DNA of 40,214 bases from an uncultured Acidimicrobiaceae bacterium (GTDB lineage: Bacteria; Actinomycetota; Acidimicrobiia; Acidimicrobiales; Microtrichaceae). The DNA lies in NCBI GenBank assembly GCA_937868025.1, contig CALMLJ010000526.1, forward strand, positions 1-40,214, in the 5' to 3' direction. Within the stretch, counting starts at the first letter, position 1. Every line of letters begins with the position of its first letter. The notes beneath the pieces are model-generated. The model had not been told where the DNA came from and ran no database searches. It was given only the letters and a program-made list of their open reading frames with translations. Positions 24,983 to 32,677 of this stretch are shown here, in pieces. Position numbers and translations under genes: made by a program.

Positions 24983-25372
24983 TCAGCGCGTTTTTTCCAT
25001 GAAGTGCTCGACTTCGACGACGACGCGAGTGACCCGGCCGGCGCCGATGAGACCGCGCTCGTCCTTGGCCGCGACGCTGAAGCACAGACGGCGGCCCTCG
25101 ACCTTGTCGAGGTGCGCTTCTGCCCAGATCTTTCCGCCGACGGCGGTGGGGCGGAGGTGGTCGACCTGAACGGACAGTCCGACGGTGGTGAAGCCGGCGT
25201 CGACGTGGCCGTCGAGGGCTGACATGGTGGCCTGCTCGCAGAGTGCGATCATGCGAGGCGTTGCCAAGGTGGCGACATCGCCCGAGCCCATGGCCTGCGC
25301 CGTGTCGCTGTCGGCGACGACGAGTTCAACGGTTGCTTCGAGGCCGGTGTCCAACATCACTGGGGATACCAT
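24983..25372 (-). CDS. Hot-dog fold thioesterase (FlK-like)
   Basis: Small cytoplasmic protein of 129 residues resembling fluoroacetyl-CoA thioesterase-like proteins: VELVVADSDTAQAMGSGDVATLATPRMIALCEQA, then GFTTVGLSVQVDHLRPTAVG and a final strand segment VTRVVVEVEHFMEK. The Thr/Glu/His-type pattern (TP...CE and DHL) is kept. The family hydrolyses small acyl-CoA thioesters; the true substrate is unlikely to be fluorinated. ATG 25372 is chosen because upstream sequence overlaps the divergent tldD leader; ATG 25357 is an alternative. No strong Shine-Dalgarno is present. The 74-bp gap to the divergent tldD start holds no clear promoter elements. Confidence 0.8.
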   Translation of the reverse strand: MVSPVMLDTGLEATVELVVADSDTAQAMGSGDVATLATPRMIALCEQATMSALDGHVDAGFTTVGLSVQVDHLRPTAVGGKIWAEAHLDKVEGRRLCFSVAAKDERGLIGAGRVTRVVVEVEHFMEKTR

Positions 25373-25446
25373 AAGGACTCTTGCGGCACCGGGCCAGATG
25401 GCAATCCGCTTCCCACGCAGTACCGCACTCAACCACTGGAGTTCAG

Positions 25447-26838
25447 TTGATCGACGAATCAGTCCTGGAGCGGGTGCTCGGCGCTGCCACCAAGGGTGGC
25501 GCTTCGTTCGCCGAGGTCTTCGCCGAGGACAAGCGCTCGTCGAGCGCAGTACTCGACGACGGCAAGGTCGAGGAACTGACGTCGGGCCGCGATCGTGGTG
25601 CCGGCATTCGCGTGGTGGTCGGGGAGTCCACGGGCTTCGCGCACACCGCCGACCTGTCCGAGGCCAGCCTCATCGCCACGGCGGAGATCGCCGCGGCCGC
25701 CGCCCGTGGCAGCGGCTCCGGCACGACGGTCGTCGACCTGTCGAAGACGTCCGCGCCCCGTCCGAACGTCGTGCAGCTGCTTCCCGGCGACGTCCCCAAG
25801 GCCCGCAAGGTCGAGCTGCTCACCCGCGCCAACGAGGTTGCCCGCTCGCAGGGTTCGGCCATCACTCAGGTGATGGTCCGATATTCCGACTCCCGGCGCC
25901 GCATCCTCGTCGCCAACACCGACGGCACGTTCGCCGACGACGACCAGGTCAAGACCGTCTTCTCCATCTCGTGCGTCGCGACCGGCGACACGGGGATGCA
26001 GACCGGCCGTGAGTCCGTCGGTCACACCGTCGGGTTCGAGTTGTTCGACCAGGTCGACGTGGAGGAGCTGGCCCGCAACGCCGCCAACCGCGCGATCACC
26101 AAGCTCGCAGCCCGTCCCGCGCCGAGCGGACAGATGACGGTCGTCATCGGTTCCGGCGGCGGTGGTGTCATGTTCCACGAGGCCTGCGGCCACGGCCTCG
26201 AGGCCGACCTCGTGGCCAAAGGGGCGTCGGTGTTCGCCAACCGCATCGGCGAACAGGTCGCGTCGCCGCTCGTGACCCTCGTCGACGACGGCACGATGGG
26301 CGGCGAGTGGGGCTGTTTCGCGATCGACGACGAGGGTCGGGCGGCGCAGCGGAACGTGCTCATCCAGGACGGCATCCTCGTCGACTACATGTGGGACGGC
26401 CTCCGGGCCCGTAAGGAGGGTCGCGCCAGTTCGGGGAACGGGCGGCGTCAGAGCTACCAGCACCTCCCGATGGTTCGGATGACCAACACCTATCTGTTGG
26501 GCGGCGAGGGTGACAAGGACTCGATCGTGGCCGACACCGAGAGTGGGGTGTACATCGCGCACCTGGGTGGCGGGCAGGTCAACACCGCCACCGGCGACTT
26601 CGTGTTCGGCATGACCGAGGCGTACCTCATCGAGAACGGTGAGATCACCGAGCCGCTCCGGGAGGGCAACCTGATCGGCAACGGTCCCGAGGTGCTCCTG
26701 AACATCGACGCGGTCGCCGACGACTTCGCGATGGGCCCGCCCGGGACCTGTGGCAAGGACGGCCAGGGCGTCCCGGTCGGCGACGGTGTTCCGACGCTCC
26801 GGGTGCACGGCCTCACCATCGGCGGCACCGCGGCGTAG
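25447..26838 (+). CDS. tldD: TldD-family metalloprotease
   Basis: Predicted cytoplasmic metallopeptidase subunit of 463 residues. TldD normally pairs with TldE (PmbA) to clip small unfolded peptides, for example microcin B17 leader removal and CcdA degradation in Escherichia coli. The zinc motif HEACGH (His244, Glu245, His249) is intact, and the C-terminal GTCGKDGQGVPVGDG region carries the third-ligand cysteine type motif. The start is a TTG with GGAG 5 nt upstream. Two TldE homologues lie 6 kb downstream (32678 and 34032) rather than next to it. A perfect hairpin follows the stop. Confidence 0.9.
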   Translation: MIDESVLERVLGAATKGGASFAEVFAEDKRSSSAVLDDGKVEELTSGRDRGAGIRVVVGESTGFAHTADLSEASLIATAEIAAAAARGSGSGTTVVDLSKTSAPRPNVVQLLPGDVPKARKVELLTRANEVARSQGSAITQVMVRYSDSRRRILVANTDGTFADDDQVKTVFSISCVATGDTGMQTGRESVGHTVGFELFDQVDVEELARNAANRAITKLAARPAPSGQMTVVIGSGGGGVMFHEACGHGLEADLVAKGASVFANRIGEQVASPLVTLVDDGTMGGEWGCFAIDDEGRAAQRNVLIQDGILVDYMWDGLRARKEGRASSGNGRRQSYQHLPMVRMTNTYLLGGEGDKDSIVADTESGVYIAHLGGGQVNTATGDFVFGMTEAYLIENGEITEPLREGNLIGNGPEVLLNIDAVADDFAMGPPGTCGKDGQGVPVGDGVPTLRVHGLTIGGTAA

Positions 26839-26854
26839 GAGTCCACCTGAGCCC

Positions 26855-26880
26855 GATCTTCGTCCTGAGCGACGAAGATC
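26855..26880 (+). terminator. Perfect 10-bp hairpin after tldD
   Basis: GATCTTCGTC and GACGAAGATC pair perfectly around a 6-nt loop, 16 nt after the tldD stop. No T-tract follows. It probably ends or stabilises the tldD transcript before hipBA. Confidence 0.6.
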
Positions 26881-26912
26881 GTCAGCATGTGGAACTCCGT
26901 CAGCGTCTTCGT

Positions 26913-26928
26913 CGGTAGAATACTGCCG
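26913..26928 (+). promoter_or_regulatory. Operator-like palindrome 1 upstream of hipB
   Basis: CGGTAGAATACTGCCG matches its own reverse complement at 12 of 16 positions and contains TAGAAT, a possible -10. With the second palindrome it forms a pair of related boxes (CGGTA-type arms) before the regulator gene, as expected for an autoregulated toxin-antitoxin operon. Confidence 0.5.
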
Positions 26929-26952
26929 AATATCCTGCAAGAAGGACCATAA

Positions 26953-26970
26953 CCGGTAAGATATTACCGG
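26953..26970 (+). promoter_or_regulatory. Operator-like palindrome 2 upstream of hipB
   Basis: CCGGTAAGATATTACCGG is a palindrome at 16 of 18 positions. It abuts the GGAGG ribosome site of hipB, so a bound repressor would also cover translation signals. Centres of the two boxes are about 41 bp apart, close to four helical turns. Confidence 0.6.
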
Positions 26971-26981
26971 AGGTGGTCGTG

Positions 26982-27284
26982 ATGTGGGAGACGGTCGAGG
27001 AACTCGAAGGACGCGTTGGCGCACAAGTGCGCGCTCGACGTCTGCGGTCCAACCGGACGGTCCAGGACGTCGCCGCTGAGGCTGGGATCGCAGCGAAGAC
27101 GGTTCAGAACCTCGAACACGGACGCGGCTCATCGGTCTCGACGCTCATCAAGGTCCTGCGTGCCCTGGACTCGGAATCCTGGCTGGACACGCTTTCCCCC
27201 GTGGAGCCCGTGTCCCCGATCGCCGTGCTCGAGGCATCTCGACGACGTACGGGACGCCAACGGGCACGGCGCGCCGATGGCTGA
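26982..27284 (+). CDS. hipB: HipB-like XRE-family antitoxin/regulator
   Basis: DNA-binding antitoxin candidate of 100 residues. A helix-turn-helix of the XRE/lambda-repressor type covers about 7-62 (VGAQVRARRLRSNRTVQDVAAEAGIAAKTVQNLEHGR), followed by a basic tail. GGAGG lies 8 nt before ATG 26982; GTGs at 26973 and 26979 are alternatives. It overlaps the HipA-like gene by 8 bp. In known HipAB systems HipB neutralises the HipA kinase and represses the operon, and two palindromes directly upstream are the likely sites. The symbol follows the gene pair, not close sequence identity to Escherichia coli HipB. Confidence 0.87.
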   Translation: MWETVEELEGRVGAQVRARRLRSNRTVQDVAAEAGIAAKTVQNLEHGRGSSVSTLIKVLRALDSESWLDTLSPVEPVSPIAVLEASRRRTGRQRARRADG

Positions 27285-28569
27285 CCCGTTCGTGCAGCTC
27301 CCAGCCGTCGAGGTCCGCTACCTCGACCGGTCAGTCGGTGCGGTGGCCGTCGACCCCTCCCGAGGCGTGCCGGTGTTCGAGTACTTCCCGGACTGGGTCG
27401 ACTCCGGCGAGAACCTCTCCCCGATCGCTCTGCCCCGACTGCGGGGGCCCCGGCTGTTCCCCGAACTCGCGAACACGTCGTTCCGCGGAGTTCCTGGTCT
27501 CGTCGCAGACAGCCTTCCCGGCACGTTCGCTGATCTGTTGACCACTGCGTGGCTCGCCCGCCACGGCATCCAACCCGGCCAGGTGTCCGTCGTCGACCGA
27601 CTCGGCTACATCGGAGCGCGAGGCGTCGGTGCCGTGACGTTCCACCCGTCGGTCAGCGACGACCTTGCTTCGACCGCGTCGGTCGTCGACCTGGCCGAAG
27701 CGGTCGACACCGCCCGCAGCGCTCTCCGTGGGACGTTGCAGGCCGACGACGCCGGCTCGACCCTCGAGCAGGTACTGGACACGTCCGGTTCCGCCGGCGG
27801 CGCGCGGGCCAAGGCTGCAGTGGCAATCGGGCCGGACGGCGAGGTCCGCTCCGGACAGCACGACGCGCCGGCCGGCTTCACTCACTGGCTGTTGAAGTTC
27901 GACGTGTCCCCAGGCCAGCGAATCGGGCAGACGACCGGGTATGGCCAGCTCGAGTACGCCTACCATCTGATGGCCGTCGACGCCGGGTTGGAGATGGCCG
28001 AATGCCGACTCCTCGAGGTTGATGGACTCGTCCACTTCCTCACCCGCCGATTCGACCGGCCGACCCCGAGTGCGAAGTTGCACGTCCAGTCGCTCGCTGC
28101 GCTCGCGCACCTTCCACCCGAACACCCCGGCGCTCACAGCTACGAGCAGTTCATGCAAACCTGCGGTCGGCTCGAACTCGGCGTTGACGACCGGCGCCGC
28201 GCCTTCCGACACGTCGTCTTCAACATCGCCGCGGCCGTGCGCGACGACCACACGAAGAACTTCGCGTTCATCTACGAGAACCAGCAATGGCGCCTCGCAC
28301 CGGCGTACGACCTGACCTTCGCGTTCTTCGACGGCGGCGGTTGGCTCGCGCACCACCAGTTGAGGATCTCCGGGTCCGTTGACGGCGCCGACCGTCCCAC
28401 GCTCGCTGACCTGGCCGAACGTGCCAAGGTGCCGGAGCCTGACGATGTCATCGACGACGTCATCGCAGCCGTGGGACGCTGGCGCGAACACGCAGCTGCC
28501 GCCGGAGTGCTCGTCGACCATGCCGATGTCGTCGCCAGCGAGCTTGGCCGCACGGCGCTCGCCGGCTGA
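27277..28569 (+). CDS. hipA: HipA-family serine/threonine kinase toxin
   Basis: Predicted toxin kinase of 430 residues. HipA of Escherichia coli phosphorylates glutamyl-tRNA synthetase and causes dormancy. The N-subdomain includes VPVFEYFPDWVDSGENLSP and LVADSLPGTFAD. A Gly-rich GSAGGARAKAAVAI (about 169-182) corresponds to the ATP loop, followed by THWLLKFD and RRFDRP. The catalytic loop is RDDHTKNFAF (Asp323/Asp324, Asn328), and APAYDLTFAF supplies the metal-binding Asp. All parts look intact, so an active kinase is likely; its target is unknown. The ATG lies 8 bp inside hipB. A GC-only self-complementary run follows the stop. Confidence 0.9.
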   Translation: MADPFVQLPAVEVRYLDRSVGAVAVDPSRGVPVFEYFPDWVDSGENLSPIALPRLRGPRLFPELANTSFRGVPGLVADSLPGTFADLLTTAWLARHGIQPGQVSVVDRLGYIGARGVGAVTFHPSVSDDLASTASVVDLAEAVDTARSALRGTLQADDAGSTLEQVLDTSGSAGGARAKAAVAIGPDGEVRSGQHDAPAGFTHWLLKFDVSPGQRIGQTTGYGQLEYAYHLMAVDAGLEMAECRLLEVDGLVHFLTRRFDRPTPSAKLHVQSLAALAHLPPEHPGAHSYEQFMQTCGRLELGVDDRRRAFRHVVFNIAAAVRDDHTKNFAFIYENQQWRLAPAYDLTFAFFDGGGWLAHHQLRISGSVDGADRPTLADLAERAKVPEPDDVIDDVIAAVGRWREHAAAAGVLVDHADVVASELGRTALAG

Positions 28570-28577
28570 ACCCTGCA

Positions 28578-28601
28578 CCGGCCGGCCGGCCGGTCGGCCG
28601 G
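28578..28601. terminator. CCGG-repeat hairpin between convergent hipA and IPT lipoprotein gene
   Basis: Four CCGG units, TCGG and another CCGG make a self-complementary 24-bp run in the 40-bp convergent gap. It could fold into a very stable hairpin in either transcript. No T-tract is seen. Confidence 0.4.
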
Positions 28602-28609
28602 ACTCCCGG

Positions 28610-29482
28610 TCAGACGTAGGTGAATTCGTCCGCGAGTGACACGTCGCTCGTGCCTCCCCAGGACGTGACCCGCACGTTGACGGCGCCTGCCGCACCGGCC
28701 GGCGAGACCGCCGTGATCTGCGTGGCCGAGGTGACGGTGAACGACGCGGCGGCGGTGGGGCCGAAGTCCACACTGCCGACGCCGCTCAGGTTGGTGCCGG
28801 TGATGATCACCGTGGTGCCACCAGAGACCGGGCCGGTCGACACGCTGAGGCCCGAGATCGTCGGCATCGACACGTAGGTGTACCCGCCGTTGAAGGTGTC
28901 GGTGCCCGACGGGTTGGCGACGGCGACCGCAACGGCGCCGGCGGCGTGGGCCGGGGTCGTAGCGGTGATCTGGGTGTCCGAGTCGATGGTGAAGGACGCG
29001 CTCGTGCCGGCGATCGTCACCGCGGTCGTGCCCGTGAAGCCCGTGCCGGTGATGACGGTGGCCTGCCCGCCAGCGGTCGGGCCCTCGTCAGGGTTGACGA
29101 ACGAGATCGACGGCGAGGCCATCGGGACGGTCGTCGACGTGGTCGAGGTCGTGGAGGTCGTCGACGTGGTCGAGCTCGTTGTCGAGGAGGTGGTCGACGT
29201 GGTCGGCGCGGCCGTGGTGGTGGTCGTTGTGGTGGTCGTGGTCGTCGGCCTGGTGGGCAGCGGAGCGATCTTGACCTGCTTGCCCTGCTTGATGGCCACG
29301 AATTCGGCGACCGTCATGACGGGGATCCACTCGCCGTTCTGGCAGGCCAGCACGTACCGGCCGTCGGTTCCCCACGGGTCGTTGCCGGCGGTACACGCCC
29401 CCCACATCACCTGCTCGGTCTGACACGCGCTGGCGAGGAACACGAGTGGAACGATGGCTGCGAGGAGTCGTTGTCTGGTCAT
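28610..29482 (-). CDS. Lipoprotein with Thr/Ser linker and two IPT/TIG domains
   Basis: Predicted surface lipoprotein of 290 residues. The signal peptide ends with a lipobox LASAC (Cys20). A short domain (about 20-80) contains two further Cys (GACTAGNDPWGTDGRYVLAC) that could form a disulfide. Next is a low-complexity linker of about 40 residues, almost only Thr and Ser. Two immunoglobulin-like IPT/TIG domains follow (about 122-205 and 206-290), each with GPTAGG/GPVSGG turns and an ITGT strand. Such domains occur in surface adhesins and extracellular enzymes; no catalytic part is visible. ATG 29482 has a TACTCT box 8 nt upstream. Confidence 0.82.
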   Translation of the reverse strand: MTRQRLLAAIVPLVFLASACQTEQVMWGACTAGNDPWGTDGRYVLACQNGEWIPVMTVAEFVAIKQGKQVKIAPLPTRPTTTTTTTTTTTAAPTTSTTSSTTSSTTSTTSTTSTTSTTVPMASPSISFVNPDEGPTAGGQATVITGTGFTGTTAVTIAGTSASFTIDSDTQITATTPAHAAGAVAVAVANPSGTDTFNGGYTYVSMPTISGLSVSTGPVSGGTTVIITGTNLSGVGSVDFGPTAAASFTVTSATQITAVSPAGAAGAVNVRVTSWGGTSDVSLADEFTYV

Positions 29483-29490
29483 GGCCACGG

Positions 29491-29496
29491 AGAGTA
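29491..29496 (-). promoter_or_regulatory. -10-like TACTCT for leaderless IPT lipoprotein gene
   Basis: On the minus strand TACTCT ends 8 nt before the ATG at 29482 with no Shine-Dalgarno. The 67-bp gap to the carboxyltransferase stop contains nothing else notable. Confidence 0.4.
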
Positions 29497-29549
29497 GCCC
29501 TATAACCACTCAACGTCAGGTCGGGGGTCGGGGGCGGCCTCGGGCGACC

Positions 29550-31403
29550 TCACCATGTGTCGATGTAGGGACGCTTCTTCGGAAGGCGGTGGCGCGTGTT
29601 CAGGTCGGAGGCCGCCGAGGTGAACAGGGTGGTGATCCAACGCCGCGAATCGGCGGGGTCGATGACGTCGTCGATCTCGAAGTGGCTCGCTACGTTCAGG
29701 GCGCGGCCGCGTTCGTACGCGGCGGCGACGAGCGAGTCGTACATCGCAGCGCGTTCCGTCGGGTCGGCGACGGCGTCCAACTCCCGTCGGAACCCGAGCT
29801 TGATGGCGCCTTCGAGGCCCATGCCGCCGACCTCGCCGGTCGGCCAGGCCACACAGAACAGCGGCGACTTGAAACTGCCGCCGCACATCGCCATCGCACC
29901 GAGTCCGTAGCCCTTGCGGAGGATGATCGTGCCGGTCGGCACGCTCAGGTTCGCGCCGGTCACGAACAACCGGTTGACGTGGCGGACCAGGGCCGTCTCC
30001 TCCGCCGCAGGTCCGACCATGATGCCGGGGGTGTCACACAGGAACACGACGGGGAGGTCGAAGGCGTCGCACAGCTGGAGGAACCGCGATGCCTTGTCGG
30101 CCCCGTCGGCGTCGATCGCACCTCCGAGGTGCGACGGGTTGTTCGCGACGATGCCGAGGGAGCGTCCTTCCACGCGGGCGAGCGTCGTGACGATCCCGGT
30201 GCCGAACCCGGTCCGCAGCTCGAGGACCGAGTCGGCATCGGCGATCGCCTCGATCACCTGCCGGACGTCGTACACGCGGAGCCGATTCTCCGGCACGCGG
30301 TCGCGGAGCACCGATTGGTCGACGGCGGAGTGGTCGGGCGTCACCGACGTCGTGAAATAGGAGAGGTACTGCTTCGCCGCGGCGACCGCGGCCGCCTCGT
30401 CGGCAACGACGATGTCGATCACCCCGTTGGGCGCCTGCACTCCGACCGGACCGATGTCGTCGGCCGCGACGACACCGAGACCACCACCCTCGATCATCGC
30501 CGGCCCGCCCATACCGATGTTGGAGTCGAGCGTGGCGATGATCACGTCGCAGCAGCCGAGGAGGGCGGCGTTGCCGGCGAAGCACCTGCCCGCAGCGATC
30601 CCGATGAGGGGAACCCATCCGCTCAACCGGGCGAACAGGTCGAATGCCATGACGTCCAGGCCTGACACGCCGGGTACGTCGGTGTCGCCGGGACGTCCTC
30701 CACCGCCCTCGGCGAACAGCACCACGGGCAACCGCTGCCGCTCGGCGACCTCGAACAGTCGATCCTTCTTGCGGTGGTTCTGATGGCCCTGGGTGCCGGC
30801 GAGCACCGTGTTGTCGTAGGACAGGATCACCGCCGGTCGACCCTCGATCTCGCCCACGCCGCCCACGAGGCCGTCGGCCGGCGTGCGCTCGATCAGCTCC
30901 TCCAGCGGTCGCCGACCCCGTTGGGACGCGATGGCCAGTGGGCCGTACTCGACGAAGGTGCCCTCGTCGACGAGGTCGTCGACGTTCTCGCGTGCGGTCC
31001 GCTGGTTGCGCTGTCGCCGGCGCTGCACACTCTCGGGCCGGTGGGCATCGAGGCCCCTCGCGTGTCGGGCGGAAACCGCCGCCAGGTCGGCCCGCTCGAT
31101 CGAGGGCTCGTCGGCTGTGGGCCCGGCGGCGCTGGGTGCCGCCTCCTCGTCGGGCGGGAGGTCGTGGACGAGGTCGAGGTCCAGGTCGACGAGTGCCTGG
31201 TCCGCGGTGACCATGTCTCCGGCGGTGACCCGGAGGCGTTCGACGGCGCCGGCGCCGGGTGCTTCGACCAGGTGCTCCATCTTCATCGACTCGATGATCA
31301 CCAGCGTGGCGCCGGGCGCGACTCGCTCTCCGACGGCGACGCGAACCTCGACAATGGTGCCCTGCAGGGGGCTGAGGACGGTGGAGAAGGATGCGGCGGG
31401 CAT
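29550..31403 (-). CDS. Acyl-CoA carboxylase carboxyltransferase with N-terminal biotinyl domain
   Basis: Predicted cytoplasmic carboxylase subunit of 617 residues. Residues about 5-75 form a biotinyl (BCCP) domain with the biotinylation motif ESMKMEH (Lys41). After a charged linker, residues about 110-610 are a complete two-lobed carboxyltransferase, with GGVGEIEGRPAVILSYD in the N-lobe and GGAIDADGADKASRFLQLCDAFDLPVVFLCDTPG in the C-lobe. It would move carboxyl groups from biotin to an acyl-CoA. Usually BCCP is joined to biotin carboxylase, or all domains form one chain as in long-chain acyl-CoA carboxylases; here the biotin carboxylase is missing and must be encoded elsewhere. The substrate is unknown. 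Confidence 0.88.
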   Translation of the reverse strand: MPAASFSTVLSPLQGTIVEVRVAVGERVAPGATLVIIESMKMEHLVEAPGAGAVERLRVTAGDMVTADQALVDLDLDLVHDLPPDEEAAPSAAGPTADEPSIERADLAAVSARHARGLDAHRPESVQRRRQRNQRTARENVDDLVDEGTFVEYGPLAIASQRGRRPLEELIERTPADGLVGGVGEIEGRPAVILSYDNTVLAGTQGHQNHRKKDRLFEVAERQRLPVVLFAEGGGGRPGDTDVPGVSGLDVMAFDLFARLSGWVPLIGIAAGRCFAGNAALLGCCDVIIATLDSNIGMGGPAMIEGGGLGVVAADDIGPVGVQAPNGVIDIVVADEAAAVAAAKQYLSYFTTSVTPDHSAVDQSVLRDRVPENRLRVYDVRQVIEAIADADSVLELRTGFGTGIVTTLARVEGRSLGIVANNPSHLGGAIDADGADKASRFLQLCDAFDLPVVFLCDTPGIMVGPAAEETALVRHVNRLFVTGANLSVPTGTIILRKGYGLGAMAMCGGSFKSPLFCVAWPTGEVGGMGLEGAIKLGFRRELDAVADPTERAAMYDSLVAAAYERGRALNVASHFEIDDVIDPADSRRWITTLFTSAASDLNTRHRLPKKRPYIDTW

Positions 31404-31509
31404 GCGCCCGTTCTACCGGGGGGATCCGTCCGCTGCTCGCTCGATGCTCAGCACGTCGGGCCGGGGGAGGATCGTGGCGCTGGCCGGCCACGCGGCGCCG
31501 GGCTGGGGT

Positions 31510-31523
31510 CCTGAAATATCGGG
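31510..31523. promoter_or_regulatory. Imperfect palindrome in divergent carboxylase/monooxygenase gap
   Basis: CCTGAAATATCGGG matches its reverse complement at 10 of 14 positions and is the only AT-rich patch in the 174-bp gap (31404-31577) between divergent genes. It might be an operator or part of a promoter. The rest of the gap shows no clear signal. Confidence 0.2.
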
Positions 31524-31577
31524 CCCGACGGAGACGTTGACCACGTTCGTCGTCCTGCCTCCCGAAAGCGTGTCCCC

Positions 31578-32579
31578 ATGTCCGTCCCCCTCTCCATCCT
31601 CGACCTCGCAATCGTCGGCGCGGGTGAGACCGTGCGCGACAGCCTCGAGGGGAGCGTCGCGCTCGCCCGGGCGGCGGAGCGGGCCGGGTACCGCCGGGTG
31701 TGGTACGCCGAGCACCACAACATGGCGTCGATCGCCTCGTCCGCGACGAGCGTGCTGATCGCCCATGTCGCGGCCCACACCGAGTCGATTCGGCTCGGGT
31801 CGGGTGGGGTCATGCTGCCGAACCACTCACCGCTGGTGATCGCCGAGCAGTTCGGCACCCTCGAGTCGCTGCACCCCGGTCGCATCGATCTCGGCCTGGG
31901 CCGCGCGCCCGGAACCGATCAGAACGCCATGCGCGCCATGCGACGCAACGGCGAATCGTCCGACCGCTTTCCCCAGGATGTCCGTGAGCTGCAGGCCTAC
32001 CTGTCCGATGAACGGCAGGTCGACGGTGTGACCGCGACGCCCGGCCGTGGCACCAAGGTGCCGCTCTACATCCTCGGGTCGTCACTCTTCGGTGCGCAGC
32101 TGGCCGCGGCGTTCGGCCTCCCGTTCGGCTTCGCGTCGCACTTCGCGCCCACCGCTCTTTCGCAGGCGGTTGCGTTGTACCGGTCGGAGTTCCGCCCGTC
32201 CGAGCAACTCGACCGCCCCCATGTCATCGCCGCTGTCAACGCGATCGTGGCGGACGACGAGGCCGACGCACAGCAGCAGTTCCAGGTGACCAAACGGCGG
32301 CGCGTTGCGCTGCTCCTGCCCAGCGGGCGGTCCTACAGCGACGACGAGGCGGACCGGATCCTCGACTCGCCGCAGGGTCGTCAGCTCCAGCAGATGGCGC
32401 AGTACTCCGGGGTCGGCACCCCGACCCAGGTGACGGAGTACCTCGACCGGTTCGCCGAGCACGCCGACGCCGACGAGCTGATCGTCGCCCATCAGTCGCC
32501 CACGGTGGAGGAGCGGATCCGATCGATCGAGCTGTTGGCCGAGGCCGCCGAGCTCGGGACCGCTGCCGGCCGGCGGTGA
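31578..32579 (+). CDS. LLM-class flavin-dependent oxidoreductase (luciferase-like)
   Basis: Predicted cytoplasmic flavin-dependent monooxygenase of 333 residues with a TIM-barrel luciferase-like fold. Signatures are [29 protein letters not shown] near 41-70, [41 protein letters not shown] (about 72-113) and LYILGSS later. This is the MsnO8-like branch. The substrate is not evident. ATG 31578 has no Shine-Dalgarno; AAGCGT lies 6 nt upstream, one base off the leaderless pattern. An 11-bp tandem repeat starts at the stop codon. It is divergent from the carboxyltransferase. Confidence 0.9.
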   Translation: MSVPLSILDLAIVGAGETVRDSLEGSVALARAAERAGYRRVWYAEHHNMASIASSATSVLIAHVAAHTESIRLGSGGVMLPNHSPLVIAEQFGTLESLHPGRIDLGLGRAPGTDQNAMRAMRRNGESSDRFPQDVRELQAYLSDERQVDGVTATPGRGTKVPLYILGSSLFGAQLAAAFGLPFGFASHFAPTALSQAVALYRSEFRPSEQLDRPHVIAAVNAIVADDEADAQQQFQVTKRRRVALLLPSGRSYSDDEADRILDSPQGRQLQQMAQYSGVGTPTQVTEYLDRFAEHADADELIVAHQSPTVEERIRSIELLAEAAELGTAAGRR

Positions 32580-32603
32580 CCAGACGATGACCAGACGATG
32601 ACC
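32577..32603 (+). repeat. 11-bp tandem repeat at a stop codon
   Basis: TGACCAGACGA occurs twice, followed by TGACC; the first TGA is the stop codon of the monooxygenase gene. It looks like a small slippage duplication. Confidence 0.8.
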
Positions 32604-32677
32604 CGACGGGCCCCGGTCGCCGACCCGGCCGGGTCCTGTGATCCGGCTCCGACGGTGGGTGTGGCAGGCTGCCACCC

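Noticed and set aside
24940..25002. 20-codon plus-strand open frame beginning MFERQLEKS between the small membrane protein and thioesterase genes
   Set aside because: No ribosome site or promoter and it runs antisense into the thioesterase 3' end; considered as a possible TldD/E peptide substrate but unsupported.
26932..26949. TATCC-N8-GGACC resembling the Escherichia coli HipB operator TATCC-N8-GGATA
   Set aside because: The right half matches only 3 of 5 bases and lies between the two much better palindromes; probably coincidence.
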